Source of the DNA: Romboutsia lituseburensis
GTDB taxonomy: Bacteria; Bacillota; Clostridia; Peptostreptococcales; Peptostreptococcaceae
Direction: 5' to 3'
NCBI RefSeq assembly: GCF_024723825.1
Contig: NZ_JANQBQ010000001.1
Location: 3,658,001-3,722,000, forward strand
DNA: 64,000 nt
The notes beneath the pieces are model-generated. The model searched no databases. It saw only the letters and a program-made list of their open reading frames with translations, and was not told the DNA's origin. The translations under genes were made by a program, and so were the position numbers. Of the stretch, positions 46,000-54,665 are shown piece after piece. Position 1 is the stretch's first letter. Each line of letters begins with the position of its first letter.

Positions 46000-46063
46000 G
46001 TACTTTCGATTACTGTATAAAACTTTAAAGTACTAAAACACTTAAAAAGTATAACTACTTTTT
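46000..46063. promoter_or_regulatory. Candidate TetR operators between divergent MFS/TetR genes
   Basis: GTACTTT (46000) with AAAGTAC (46027), and the palindrome AAAAAGTATAACTACTTTTT (46044-46063), share the AGTA half-site. Confidence 0.5.
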
Positions 46064-46164
46064 TATTATTTGTCAAATCTAATAAAAGATAATTTTTATG
46101 TATCTGAAATTTAAACTTTTAGGCACATAAGTGATACTATATAAGTGGGGGAGGGATTATTAGA

Positions 46165-47403
46165 ATGTCTAAACTAAAAAATATAAATAAAAACATATAT
46201 TTATTCTTTGCAATAAATTTACTTGCATCATTTGCAATGGGCATTTTTAATATGTTTGTAGGTATTTATTTAAAAGAAGTAGGATATGAGGAAAATATAG
46301 TAGGAATGATACTATCCCTAAATGTATTTGCCATGGCAATAGCATCAATACCGAGTGCATATTTAATAGAAAAGATAGGAAGAAAAAAAAGTTTTAAATT
46401 GGGCTTTATATCAATAGCTATAGGAAGTATTTTTTTAGTACTATTTAAAAATATATTTTTAATTGGATTAATGGCAATAATAAATGGATTTGGAATGAGT
46501 GTGAAAAATACAGCGGAGGGAATGTATATAACTGAAAATACAAAAGAAGAAGAAAGAGTATCTATATTTAGCATAAATTTTATAGTATCAAATATAGGTA
46601 TGATGAGCGCTTCGTTTATTGGTGGAATACTATCAACACATATGAGTAAATACTTCACATCACAGCAGTCTATAACATATATATTTATCATATCAGCAAT
46701 ATTATCTTTACTAGCATTTATACCAATTTATTTTATGAAAGAACCAAAAAACTTAGAATCTAGAAATTTTAAAGAATGTTTACAAGGATATAATCATGTT
46801 ATATCAGATAAGAAAGTATTATCTTTTATGATGTATTATTTAATAATAGGTATCGGTGCAGGTATGGTAGTTCCATTTTTTAGCGTTTATTTAAAATATT
46901 CTATGAACATATCCGACAGCATAGTTGGTAGTATACTTTCAATATCTCAATTTGGATGTATATTAGGTGGAAGTTTAATTCCTTTTATGTCAAATAAATT
47001 TGGAAAATCGAATTCAGTAATAATTTGCCAATTAATATCTATACCATTTTTGCTATCTATAGCTTTTCCACAAGGTATAATATTAATAGTAATATCATTT
47101 TTCATGAGAAATGGTCTTATGAATATGGCAACACCTTTAACTCAAAACTTATCTATGGAATTAGTTGATAAAAAAGATAGAACTAATTTAAGCAGTTTGA
47201 TATCTTTATGTTCTAATATAAGTAGAGCAATAGGAATTTCAATAGGTGGGTTTATGATGGAAAAAATTTCTTATAATTCACCGTATTATTTAACTGTAAT
47301 TTTATATATAATTGGAGTAGTTATATTTGCGAGTTTATATAAAAATGAATCTAAGCTAGTTAGACAGAAAAAGTATAAAGAAGAACATGCATTTAGACAT
47401 TAA
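46165..47403 (+). CDS. MFS transporter (12-helix)
   Basis: A 412-residue transporter with twelve hydrophobic segments and the loop 2-3 motif YLIEKIGRKKSFKLGF. The symmetric segment PFMSNKFGKSNSVIICQL follows helix 8. The likely drug or sugar-efflux subclass is not resolvable. It is divergent from the TetR gene and may share its control. Confidence 0.85.
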   Translation: MSKLKNINKNIYLFFAINLLASFAMGIFNMFVGIYLKEVGYEENIVGMILSLNVFAMAIASIPSAYLIEKIGRKKSFKLGFISIAIGSIFLVLFKNIFLIGLMAIINGFGMSVKNTAEGMYITENTKEEERVSIFSINFIVSNIGMMSASFIGGILSTHMSKYFTSQQSITYIFIISAILSLLAFIPIYFMKEPKNLESRNFKECLQGYNHVISDKKVLSFMMYYLIIGIGAGMVVPFFSVYLKYSMNISDSIVGSILSISQFGCILGGSLIPFMSNKFGKSNSVIICQLISIPFLLSIAFPQGIILIVISFFMRNGLMNMATPLTQNLSMELVDKKDRTNLSSLISLCSNISRAIGISIGGFMMEKISYNSPYYLTVILYIIGVVIFASLYKNESKLVRQKKYKEEHAFRH

Positions 47404-47410
47404 ATGTACT

Positions 47411-47445
47411 AAAAAGGTAGCAATTTAATTATTGCTACCTTTTGT
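47411..47445. terminator. Bidirectional terminator
   Basis: AAAAGGTAGCAAT and ATTGCTACCTTTT arms between convergent genes. Confidence 0.8.
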
Positions 47446-47465
47446 TATATTAAAAATTAGGATTA

Positions 47466-47744
47466 TTAAGCTTTATCATATTCATATAAATAAACCCATT
47501 TAAAGCCAAAGCTTTGAACAAAATAAATAGGAAGAATAGGTATATCAATCATTTTAGGTTGCTCTAATATACCTAAATATTTAATATCATCTATTAGTAC
47601 CACAGGCTCCATTCCCTCATGAATAATGTATAATTCCTTATTGGTACTATCACAGTATTTTATTAGCTCATTAGTAAACTCTTTAGGTGTAGTAATTGGA
47701 TTCTCTGGTTCAAACCTAAATGTATATTTTTGAAGCTTCATCAT
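47466..47744 (-). CDS. Hypothetical protein, 92 residues
   Basis: A small soluble protein with no family I recognise. It is rich in Pro and aromatic residues (PENPITTPKEF, PILPIYFVQSFGFKWVYLYEY) and looks like a compact alpha/beta fold. The start is supported by GGAGGGGG six bases upstream of ATG-ATG. A long inverted repeat (47775-47830) lies just upstream and may regulate it. Confidence 0.55.
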   Translation of the reverse strand: MMKLQKYTFRFEPENPITTPKEFTNELIKYCDSTNKELYIIHEGMEPVVLIDDIKYLGILEQPKMIDIPILPIYFVQSFGFKWVYLYEYDKA

Positions 47745-47774
47745 TATCCCCCTCCATAAAGCTAAAAATTAAGT

Positions 47775-47830
47775 TTGTAAATACTGCTGGAGAAATCCAA
47801 CGATAAATTAATTGCCAGCAGTATTTACAA
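47775..47830. repeat. Perfect 16-bp inverted repeat
   Basis: TTGTAAATACTGCTGG and its exact complement CCAGCAGTATTTACAA are separated by 24 bases, 30 bases upstream of the minus-strand gene start. No T run follows, so it is more likely an operator, a leader hairpin or a mobile-element end. Confidence 0.7.
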
Positions 47831-48096
47831 CACAATTAGTGTAGTAAGTTAAAACATAATAGAAATTATGTTTAAAATAACTTTAGCATTAATAATACAA
47901 GTTAACAACATATTATGCATGAACGGTCAGTTTTAGAGCCTGAATGGAGTATAGGAAAATAAATAAAATTGAAAAATACTATCATTAATTAGAGATAAAT
48001 AAAATAGAACAATGAAAATGAATTATTGATTAGAATAAAAATAAGATAATTTATTTATAAATGGGAGATTTGAAATGAAGAAATAGCAGTAAATAG
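47831..48096. other. Gene-free stretch with vestigial start
   Basis: Contains a small dyad AACATAAT/ATTATGTT near 47853-47873 and, at 48063-48086, GGGAG followed by ATG AAG AAA TAG, a ribosome site with a three-codon frame immediately before a terminator. This looks like the ends of a deleted gene. Confidence 0.4.
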
Positions 48097-48138
48097 ACAC
48101 CGTACTTCTTAATATAGAAGTTTTACGGTGTTTTATTG
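48097..48138 (+). terminator. Intrinsic terminator
   Basis: ACACCGTA and TACGGTGT arms, with inner TTCT/AGAA pairing, then TTTATT. No intact gene precedes it on this strand. Confidence 0.7.
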
Positions 48139-48144
48139 ATAGGT

Positions 48145-48531
48145 TTATAAAGATGAAAAATAAGTTACATAAAATATAGATATTATAATTGTAAGTATAT
48201 TCAAAGTAGCAGAATATAAATCTTTGTTTAATACATTTAAAAAAATACCGTAAGAGAGTATAAATATAATAATATAAACAAAGACTTTTAAAAATTTAAT
48301 TATAAATTTATATTTCTTATTGTAAAGGAAATTACTAAAATATAAATATTTATTATTACTTTTTCTAAAAAATAAACCTACTATAATATGCAAAAGAATG
48401 TTGCATAAACAAATTATGAAAAATACAGGAATAAAAAGATTTAATGGAATTGACTTACAATATAGACTTTGAGGAACACTTATAGCATTTAATAAAGATA
48501 GGTATAAAGCTACAATGCATACTGGAATCAT
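48145..48531 (-). CDS. Small membrane protein, unknown
   Basis: A 128-residue protein with four hydrophobic segments and a basic central loop (FFRKSNNKYLYF). No family recognised. The ATG at 48531 has no ribosome site; an AGGGGG site lies 34-38 bases upstream and the frame stays open to it (reading ...NKKNIAWFAM) but without a usable start codon. Either initiation is weak or the original start has been mutated. Confidence 0.45.
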   Translation of the reverse strand: MIPVCIVALYLSLLNAISVPQSLYCKSIPLNLFIPVFFIICLCNILLHIIVGLFFRKSNNKYLYFSNFLYNKKYKFIIKFLKVFVYIIIFILSYGIFLNVLNKDLYSATLNILTIIISIFYVTYFSSL

Positions 48532-48569
48532 AGCAAACCAAGCTATATTTTTTTTATTGTATATCCCCC

Positions 48570-48660
48570 TGAAAATTTATTATTTATAATTATTTTATTT
48601 TATATTTATTTAAATGTTAATAAATTTTTAATATATATTAATACATAATTTTATATTTTT
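48570..48660. other. AT-rich spacer, nothing recognised
   Basis: Almost pure A/T between the small membrane gene and the 45-bp element. Confidence 0.4.
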
Positions 48661-48705
48661 AGCAACGGACGAAGTCGTTGGCGACAGGATTGAATCGACT
48701 TTTTT
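48661..48705 (+). repeat. 45-bp hairpin element, copy 2
   Basis: 38 of 45 bases match 33524-33568, with the conserved AGCAACGGAC, AAGTCGTTGG, GACAGGA and CGACTTTTTTA blocks. AAGTCG and CGACTT arms precede six T's. No plus-strand gene lies directly upstream, so it is not simply a gene terminator. Confidence 0.75.
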
Positions 48706-48819
48706 ACTAATATCCTTTAAAAATATAGCTTTAAAATAATAATTTTAACCTACATTTATTTATGTAGAAAGAGCATGTACAATTATTGATAATAATCTTA
48801 TATAATAAGGAATATAATT

Positions 48820-48858
48820 ACCACTAGCATATTGTATCTTAATAAGCTAGTGGTTTTT
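48820..48858 (+). terminator. Hairpin with T run
   Basis: ACCACTAGC and GCTAGTGGT arms then TTTT. It lies just past the end of the minus-strand DUF6143 gene and may act on both strands. Confidence 0.65.
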
Positions 48859-48875
48859 AGTTTATTTAAATAAAA

Positions 48876-49409
48876 TTAGTATCTGCAAATTTTTTCTTCC
48901 CACCAACCGAATGCAATGATAATACGGTCAAAATTAACAGGTAAAAAATCTCCGATATAAATTATTATAGATTCGCCAGGAGGTATAATAATCTGCCCAC
49001 CGTCAATTATTTCTGTTGTGTTAGGAGATACAATTCTACTAAATATAGAAATACCATTTTTAGGTCCTGTATCTGCTGTATCTGAATATTTAATTTTTCC
49101 TTTAGGAATAGGTTCTGGTAAAATAGACTGATTAGTACAACTAACTGATTTACTGATTAAAGCTTTGTGAAGATTAGACTTTAAATAAAATTGAGCAGGA
49201 AGATTTGAATTTGAAACGTTTGTTATAGTCATTGCATTAACATAAATATTAACATTAGAGTTGATTGGATTATAGAGAGAAGCTAAAACATGCTGACCTT
49301 TATCCATTAAAACAAGTGTTTGACCTATAAAGTAATTACCTTGTTTTGATTGGTATAATGGATATTCTATAGAAACTTCGCTTTTATAGTCTTTACAATA
49401 ACATGGCAT
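48876..49409 (-). CDS. Probable DUF6143 family protein
   Basis: A 177-residue beta-rich protein. GNYFIGQTLVLMDKGQ, LYNPINSNVNIYVNAMTITN, PPGESIIIYIG and the terminal IIAFGWWEE match what I recall of the DUF6143 family in spore-forming Firmicutes, of unknown and possibly spore-surface role. CYC near the N-terminus and a late C give few cysteines. The ATG at 49409 follows AAAGGTG; the GTG at 49418 is inside that site. Confidence 0.6.
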   Translation of the reverse strand: MPCYCKDYKSEVSIEYPLYQSKQGNYFIGQTLVLMDKGQHVLASLYNPINSNVNIYVNAMTITNVSNSNLPAQFYLKSNLHKALISKSVSCTNQSILPEPIPKGKIKYSDTADTGPKNGISIFSRIVSPNTTEIIDGGQIIIPPGESIIIYIGDFLPVNFDRIIIAFGWWEEKICRY

Positions 49410-49567
49410 AATAATCACCTTTAAAATAAGATTAGGAAAAAATATTCCTAATTATATAGTATTCAAATTAAATTATAGATGTTAAAAGTATTTAAATATT
49501 TATTAAAAATATTGTGATATACTTATTAATAAGAAGTTTTTAATACAAAAAAATAAGGGGGAAGCCA

Positions 49568-50158
49568 ATGTATACTTTAGGGGAAAATAAAGAAAAAGAC
49601 AAAGAGAAATCAAATGTTGTAGTAGAAAAATTGTTACAATCAAGATCAATAATTATTTCAGGGGAAATAAATCAAGAGTTAGCTGAAAAAGTAGCTACTC
49701 AATTACTTATACTTCAAGAGATGAGTGATGAGCCTATAAAACTATTTATAAATAGTCAAGGTGGTCATGTTGAAGCAGGAGATACTATACATGATATGAT
49801 TAAATTTATAAAACCACGTGTTATAGTTATAGGAACTGGATGGGTTGCAAGTGCAGGTATAACAATCTATCTTGCAGCTAATAAAGAAGATAGATACTCA
49901 CTACCTAATACTAGATATATGATACACCAACCATTAGGTGGATGTAGAGGTCAAGCAACTGATATACATATAGAAGCTAAGGAAATAGTAAGGGTTCGTA
50001 AAAGAATAAATACTATAATTAGTAAAGCAACAAATCAACCTTTAGAAAAAGTTGAAAAGGATACAGATAGAAATTATTGGCTAAACTCTGAAGAAGCTGT
50101 GGAATATGGAATAGTAAATAAAGTTATAACTAGCTATAATGAATTACCTAGTTTATAA
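49568..50158 (+). CDS. ClpP-family serine protease paralogue
   Basis: A 196-residue ClpP-fold protease. The catalytic triad is visible: Ser in GWVASAGITIYLAA, His in RYMIHQPLGG, Asp in KDTDRNYWLNSEEA; INSQGGHVEAG is the strand preceding the oxyanion hole. It differs from housekeeping ClpP at the Ser motif (ASAG rather than ASMG) and has a charged N-terminus. No clpX is adjacent. It likely represents a second ClpP isoform that may pair with the main one. Confidence 0.88.
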   Translation: MYTLGENKEKDKEKSNVVVEKLLQSRSIIISGEINQELAEKVATQLLILQEMSDEPIKLFINSQGGHVEAGDTIHDMIKFIKPRVIVIGTGWVASAGITIYLAANKEDRYSLPNTRYMIHQPLGGCRGQATDIHIEAKEIVRVRKRINTIISKATNQPLEKVEKDTDRNYWLNSEEAVEYGIVNKVITSYNELPSL

Positions 50159-50183
50159 AAATAATTAAATAAATGTTTAAATG

Positions 50184-50236
50184 ATAGGTATAGAATTATT
50201 GAATTTTATAATACAATAATTCTATACCTATTTATG
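50184..50236 (+). terminator. Long hairpin after clpP paralogue
   Basis: ATAGGTATAGAATTATTG and its exact 18-bp complement with a 12-base loop; the T tract is short. Confidence 0.75.
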
Positions 50237-50309
50237 TATATAGTATTTTTAATTATTCTTGTATTATATATAAAAATAGGGTAAGTATTATTTTATAAAG
50301 GAGAACTAT

Positions 50310-51113
50310 ATGAGTACATATTTTACGATAGGAGAAATATCTAAGTTTTTTAATATACCAATAAAAACACTTAGGTATTATGATGAGATAGATTTATTAA
50401 AACCAGCTCGTGTAAATAAAGATAATAAGTATAGGTATTATAGTGTTGAACAGTTTATAAAAATCGATTTAATAAAGCACTTTAAAGCAACTGGTATGTC
50501 ATTAGATGTGGTTAAGAGTATACTTAATTCAGATTGTTCAACAGAGTTAGTTTTAGAAAATATAAAATTACAATCAAAAAAGTTAGAATATAAGATAAAT
50601 GAACTAACAAATGTTAAAAATTATTTAGATAATTTAGAGAAAAATATATCTCAAAATATTGAATATGGGTTAGATGAAATTTTTATAAAATACAATGAAG
50701 AGAGAATATATATGAATTATGATGTAGTATCAACTAATTTAGAAGAGTTGGATATAAATCTAAGAGATGTAATATTAGATTTAGAAAAAAACAATAAGGA
50801 AGCTTATTCTCAAACGGGAGCAACTATTTCTTATGATGTATTAAAAAATGAAAATAAAATATTATATAAAGGATTTAAAGCTTTTTGTAATGATGAAAAT
50901 AATGTAAATATACTTCCAAAAGGTGATTATATAACATTAATATTTGAAGGAAGTTTAATAGACAGTGTAAATCATTATAAAAAAATATTAGACTTCATAG
51001 AAGAAAATAATATCGAAATTCAAGGTGATTTCAATGAAGTATGGATTATGCCTAAAATTGATGAAAACTTAAAAGAAAAAAGTTTAGTTAAAATAGAAAT
51101 ACTAAAAAAGTAA
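50310..51113 (+). CDS. MerR family regulator of adjacent MATE pump
   Basis: A 267-residue protein with the MerR N-terminal winged helix (IGEISKFFNIPIKTLRYYDE, IDLLKPARVN), a long dimerisation helix (residues about 80-115) and a C-terminal GyrI-like effector-binding domain, as in BmrR and TipA relatives. It precedes a MATE pump whose promoter has the 19-bp spacer and dyad that MerR regulators act on. Confidence 0.88.
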   Translation: MSTYFTIGEISKFFNIPIKTLRYYDEIDLLKPARVNKDNKYRYYSVEQFIKIDLIKHFKATGMSLDVVKSILNSDCSTELVLENIKLQSKKLEYKINELTNVKNYLDNLEKNISQNIEYGLDEIFIKYNEERIYMNYDVVSTNLEELDINLRDVILDLEKNNKEAYSQTGATISYDVLKNENKILYKGFKAFCNDENNVNILPKGDYITLIFEGSLIDSVNHYKKILDFIEENNIEIQGDFNEVWIMPKIDENLKEKSLVKIEILKK

Positions 51114-51120
51114 AAAAGTA

Positions 51121-51151
51121 TTGACTCTCCAGTAACTGTATAGTTTAGTAT
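51121..51151 (+). promoter_or_regulatory. MerR-type promoter of MATE gene
   Basis: TTGACT (51121) and TAGTAT (51146) are 19 bp apart, and the spacer carries the dyad CTCTCCAGTAACTGTATAG. The over-long spacer is the hallmark of MerR-activated promoters. Confidence 0.8.
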
Positions 51152-51190
51152 TGTAACATAATGACATCTAATTGGTTAGGAGGGATAAAA

Positions 51191-52504
51191 ATGCTTAAGC
51201 AATTTTTAGGATATGCAATTCCATCAGCATTAGCAATGTGTATAGCATCATTAAATACTATAATAGATGGAGTATTTTTAGGTAATGGAATAGGTAATGA
51301 GGCGTTAGGTGCTGTAAATATAGTAATGCCTATAACTATTGTGTTTTTTGGACTTGCGACGATGGTTTCTGTTGGAGGAGGAGCTTTAATATCAAAGCAC
51401 TTTGGAGCAAATGAAGATGAAAGAGGTGTAAGTGTATTTAGACAAGTAACTTATATGTTAATTATAATGAGTATTTGTTTAAGTATGATATGTATAATTT
51501 TTTCTAGCAAAATAGTTAAGATAATGGGAGCAACAGAAACACTACAACCATTGTCAGCAGAGTACTTGAGCTATTATGCAGCGTTTTGTTTACCAAGTTT
51601 GTTAGGGATTGCATTTAATAGTTTTCTTAGAAATGATGGCAAACCTAAACTAGCAATGGTATCAACAATATGTGGGACTATATGTAATATAATTTTAAAT
51701 TATATATTTATATTTATGATGGGATTAGGAATAAAAAGTGCAGCTATAGCAACTGGTTTTGGCCAAATAGTAACATTATTAATTGCATTACCTCATTTTA
51801 TATTAAAAAAGGGTAAATTAAGTCTTGGAAAGCAAAAGCTTGAGTTGGATACAGTTAAAGAAGTGTTTAAAATTGGAGTGCCATCATTTTTTGCAGAGGC
51901 AGCCTTTTCAGTCATAATATTTGTCCATAATTTAGTGTTAGTAAATACTATAGGAGAAGCTGGCATATCTACTTATGCTATAATAAACTATATAACAACA
52001 AATATATATCTAATACTTTTAGGTATAACTTTAGGTGCACAGCCTCTTATAAGTTATAATTTTGGTGCTCAAAATAGTAAAGCAATGATAGAAGTTTATA
52101 AGCTTTCTAATAAAACATCTTTTATAATTGGAGCTTTATTTACATTAATATGCTTTATATTTGGTAAAAGCATAATAGGAATTTTTACTACAGACAAAGA
52201 TTTAATAGAGATGGCTTATATAGCTGTTAATATAAATAACTTAGCATACTTATTTATAGGAAGTAATTTAACTACAACAATGTATTATCAAGCAATAGAA
52301 ATGCCTAAATACTCAAATATAATTTGTGCAATGAGATCTATTTTAGTTTTACCAATTGTTTTAATAGTTATGGCGAAGTTATTTGGAGCAAATGGAATAT
52401 GGATAAGTATGGCTATTTCAGAGTTAATAATTATAACAATAACTTATAAATCATTTAAAATTGATAAATATACTCAGATGTCTTTATCTAATATGACAGT
52501 TTAG
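51191..52504 (+). CDS. MATE family efflux transporter (MepA-like)
   Basis: A 437-residue twelve-helix pump with MATE motifs GNGIGNEALGAVNIVMPI, FNSFLRNDGKPKLAM and GAQPLISYNFGA. It exports cationic drugs using Na+ or H+. The ATG at 51191 follows TTAGGAGGG. Control by the preceding MerR gene is strongly suggested. It is the intact counterpart to the decayed pump at 12946-13987. Confidence 0.92.
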   Translation: MLKQFLGYAIPSALAMCIASLNTIIDGVFLGNGIGNEALGAVNIVMPITIVFFGLATMVSVGGGALISKHFGANEDERGVSVFRQVTYMLIIMSICLSMICIIFSSKIVKIMGATETLQPLSAEYLSYYAAFCLPSLLGIAFNSFLRNDGKPKLAMVSTICGTICNIILNYIFIFMMGLGIKSAAIATGFGQIVTLLIALPHFILKKGKLSLGKQKLELDTVKEVFKIGVPSFFAEAAFSVIIFVHNLVLVNTIGEAGISTYAIINYITTNIYLILLGITLGAQPLISYNFGAQNSKAMIEVYKLSNKTSFIIGALFTLICFIFGKSIIGIFTTDKDLIEMAYIAVNINNLAYLFIGSNLTTTMYYQAIEMPKYSNIICAMRSILVLPIVLIVMAKLFGANGIWISMAISELIIITITYKSFKIDKYTQMSLSNMTV

Positions 52505-52574
52505 TAAAGTGTTAGTTTTAATATATTACAAAATGAAATGCTAACATTAAATAAATTAAATAAGAAATATTAAA

Positions 52575-52624
52575 AAAATAAAAGCCTAGAAATGTATTAT
52601 ACATTTCTAGGCTTTTATTTTTTT
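52575..52624. terminator. Bidirectional terminator
   Basis: AAATAAAAGCCTAGAAATGT and its complement with a five-base loop; T runs both ways. Confidence 0.88.
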
Positions 52625-52850
52625 AAATTTCAGAGAATGTATATCTTTCCATTCTAGGTAATTTTAATAAGTAGATAATTGTACCATCACTAAAAACTTC
52701 TTTTACATACTCAGGAAAATCAACAGGAACCCAACTTCTCAAGGAATTTTCTATATCATCAGTTTCAACTTCACTAGGGAAATTGGCATCAAAAATATAT
52801 ACACCAGCACAAGGATTATAAATTTCTCTAAAAACTTCGTATTTTTTCAT
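52623..52850 (-). CDS. Hypothetical protein, 75 residues
   Basis: A small acidic protein with GGAGAG upstream of its ATG. NPCAGVYIFDANFPSEVETD and FSDGTIIYLLKLPR suggest a mixed alpha/beta domain, but no family was recognised. Convergent with the MATE gene. Confidence 0.55.
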   Translation of the reverse strand: MKKYEVFREIYNPCAGVYIFDANFPSEVETDDIENSLRSWVPVDFPEYVKEVFSDGTIIYLLKLPRMERYTFSEI

Positions 52851-52949
52851 TTTTCTCTCCTTATTATTAACCTTATATAATTCATTAGACGTAAAATTTA
52901 AATCCCCTTTATTGGATACTAAAATTTAGATATGTAATAAATTCTATAT

Positions 52950-52992
52950 AATTTTAAAGATTTTATTAAAACTTTATAAAATCTTTAAAATT
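52950..52992. promoter_or_regulatory. 17-bp perfect inverted repeat before ABC module 2
   Basis: AATTTTAAAGATTTTAT and its exact complement flank nine bases, 50 bases upstream of the ATPase start. Candidate operator for the module's response regulator. Confidence 0.6.
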
Positions 52993-53041
52993 AAAAATTA
53001 CTATATCAGTATAAATCAAAATATATTTGGAGGTAGCTTAA

Positions 53042-53788
53042 ATGAAGAAAACAGTATTAAGTGTTGATAATATATCAAAATCAATAAAAAGAAAAAATAT
53101 AATAAAAAATATAAATTTTGAAATTAAAGAAGGCGATATCTGTGGATTTGTGGGGCCTAATGGTGCTGGTAAAACTACATTGATAAGAATTATAACAGGA
53201 TTAATAAAACCAACTAAAGGTGAAATTTATATAAATAATTATGATGTGAATATAAAAAGAAAAGAAGCATTATCAAGTTTAGGTGCAATAGTTGAAGCAC
53301 CGATATTTTTTGAGTACTTAACTGGAGAGCAAGCACTTTTAAATTTATCGTTACTAAATTTAGGTTATACAAAAAAGCAGAGAGAAAAGATAGTTGAAGA
53401 ATCATTAAAAACAGTAGGTCTTTATGAAAGAAGAAATGAAAAAATATCTACTTACTCATTAGGGATGAAACAAAGGCTAGGAATAGCACAATCACTACTT
53501 AATAATCCTAAAATAATAATTTTAGATGAACCGGCAAATGGATTGGATCCAATGGGTATGATAGAACTTAGAGAATTAATACTAAAGTTAAATAAAGATA
53601 AAGATATAACATTTTTTATATCAAGCCATTTATTAGATGAATTACAAAAAATATGTGAAAAGCTTGTAATTATAAAAGATGGAAGCTTAATTTGGAGTGG
53701 AGATACAAAAGACCTTATAGATGATAAAAAATCAAATAATTTAGAAGAAGTATTTGTAAACTTAATGAAAGAAAATAAAACAATATAA
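53042..53788 (+). CDS. ABC transporter ATP-binding protein of module 2
   Basis: A 248-residue BcrA-like ATPase with Walker A GPNGAGKTT, the IVEAPIFFEYLTG segment, signature YSLGMKQRLGIA and Walker B IIILDEPANGLDPMG. It resembles the ATPase at 6013 but is shorter at the C-terminus. Followed by two permease genes, a response regulator and a histidine kinase, in the order seen in lantibiotic-immunity (LanFEG-RK) loci. Confidence 0.88.
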   Translation: MKKTVLSVDNISKSIKRKNIIKNINFEIKEGDICGFVGPNGAGKTTLIRIITGLIKPTKGEIYINNYDVNIKRKEALSSLGAIVEAPIFFEYLTGEQALLNLSLLNLGYTKKQREKIVEESLKTVGLYERRNEKISTYSLGMKQRLGIAQSLLNNPKIIILDEPANGLDPMGMIELRELILKLNKDKDITFFISSHLLDELQKICEKLVIIKDGSLIWSGDTKDLIDDKKSNNLEEVFVNLMKENKTI

Positions 53789-53805
53789 ATTTGGGGAGTA
53801 ATCTT

Positions 53806-54654
53806 ATGGAAAATAATAATTTTTTTAATAATTATAAAGGCTTATATATTAGTGAACTACAAAGAATATATTATAAAAAGTCTACATTAGCATGTTTTTT
53901 GTCAATTCCAATTTTATTAATTGCCTCAGTAAAATATTATCTATCAGTTAACAAAGTTGTATCAATATCTAATCCTATGTTTACAAGCTTTCATAACTTT
54001 CCGGTAGCAGCAATGCAAGAGCAATTAATGTTAGGACTGAACTTAGTAGTTGTATTTCTTATAGTTTTATCTGTAACACAGGAATTTAGAAATGGATCAA
54101 TTAGAATGGTACTTATAAGAAGCTATAGACCAACTCAAATATTTCTAGCAAAGATAGTGACTATTATTAGTGCTATATTTATATACTTAGTCACGTATTT
54201 AGTTTTAAGTTATATAATTGGATACTTAGCACTACCTAAAATAAATGAAGTGGCAATATTTAATTGGGAGCCATTATTAAATGGAAATCAAATATTTATA
54301 TATACATTAAAATACTACTTATTTGCATTTTTAACACTTTCAACAATGGCAATAGTTATATTTTTTATAGCTACTATAAGTAAATCAACGATAATAGCTT
54401 CAGGGGTAAGTTTAGCAACATTATTATTATTTATTATTTATCCATTTATAATTCAAATTTTCTTTTTTGATAGTAAAAATTTGAAAATTTTTCAGTTAAT
54501 ATCAATAACTCAAATTCAATATGAAGGTATAGCCTTGGGCTTGGGTCAAAATAGCATACACCTAGGATTTAGTCTATTAGTAACTTTAGGTTATATCTCA
54601 ATATTTTTTATTATAAATTATGCTATTTATAATAAATGTGATAATTTAATATAG
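53806..54654 (+). CDS. ABC-2 type permease, first of module 2
   Basis: A 282-residue protein with six hydrophobic segments. VTQEFRNGSIRMVLIRSYRPTQ-type loop after helix 2 marks an ABC-2 permease. The ATG at 53806 follows TTGGGGAG and is preferred to one 15 bases upstream. With the second permease it probably forms a heterodimeric exporter for antimicrobial peptides. Confidence 0.83.
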   Translation: MENNNFFNNYKGLYISELQRIYYKKSTLACFLSIPILLIASVKYYLSVNKVVSISNPMFTSFHNFPVAAMQEQLMLGLNLVVVFLIVLSVTQEFRNGSIRMVLIRSYRPTQIFLAKIVTIISAIFIYLVTYLVLSYIIGYLALPKINEVAIFNWEPLLNGNQIFIYTLKYYLFAFLTLSTMAIVIFFIATISKSTIIASGVSLATLLLFIIYPFIIQIFFFDSKNLKIFQLISITQIQYEGIALGLGQNSIHLGFSLLVTLGYISIFFIINYAIYNKCDNLI

Positions 54655-54665
54655 GAGATGAAAAA

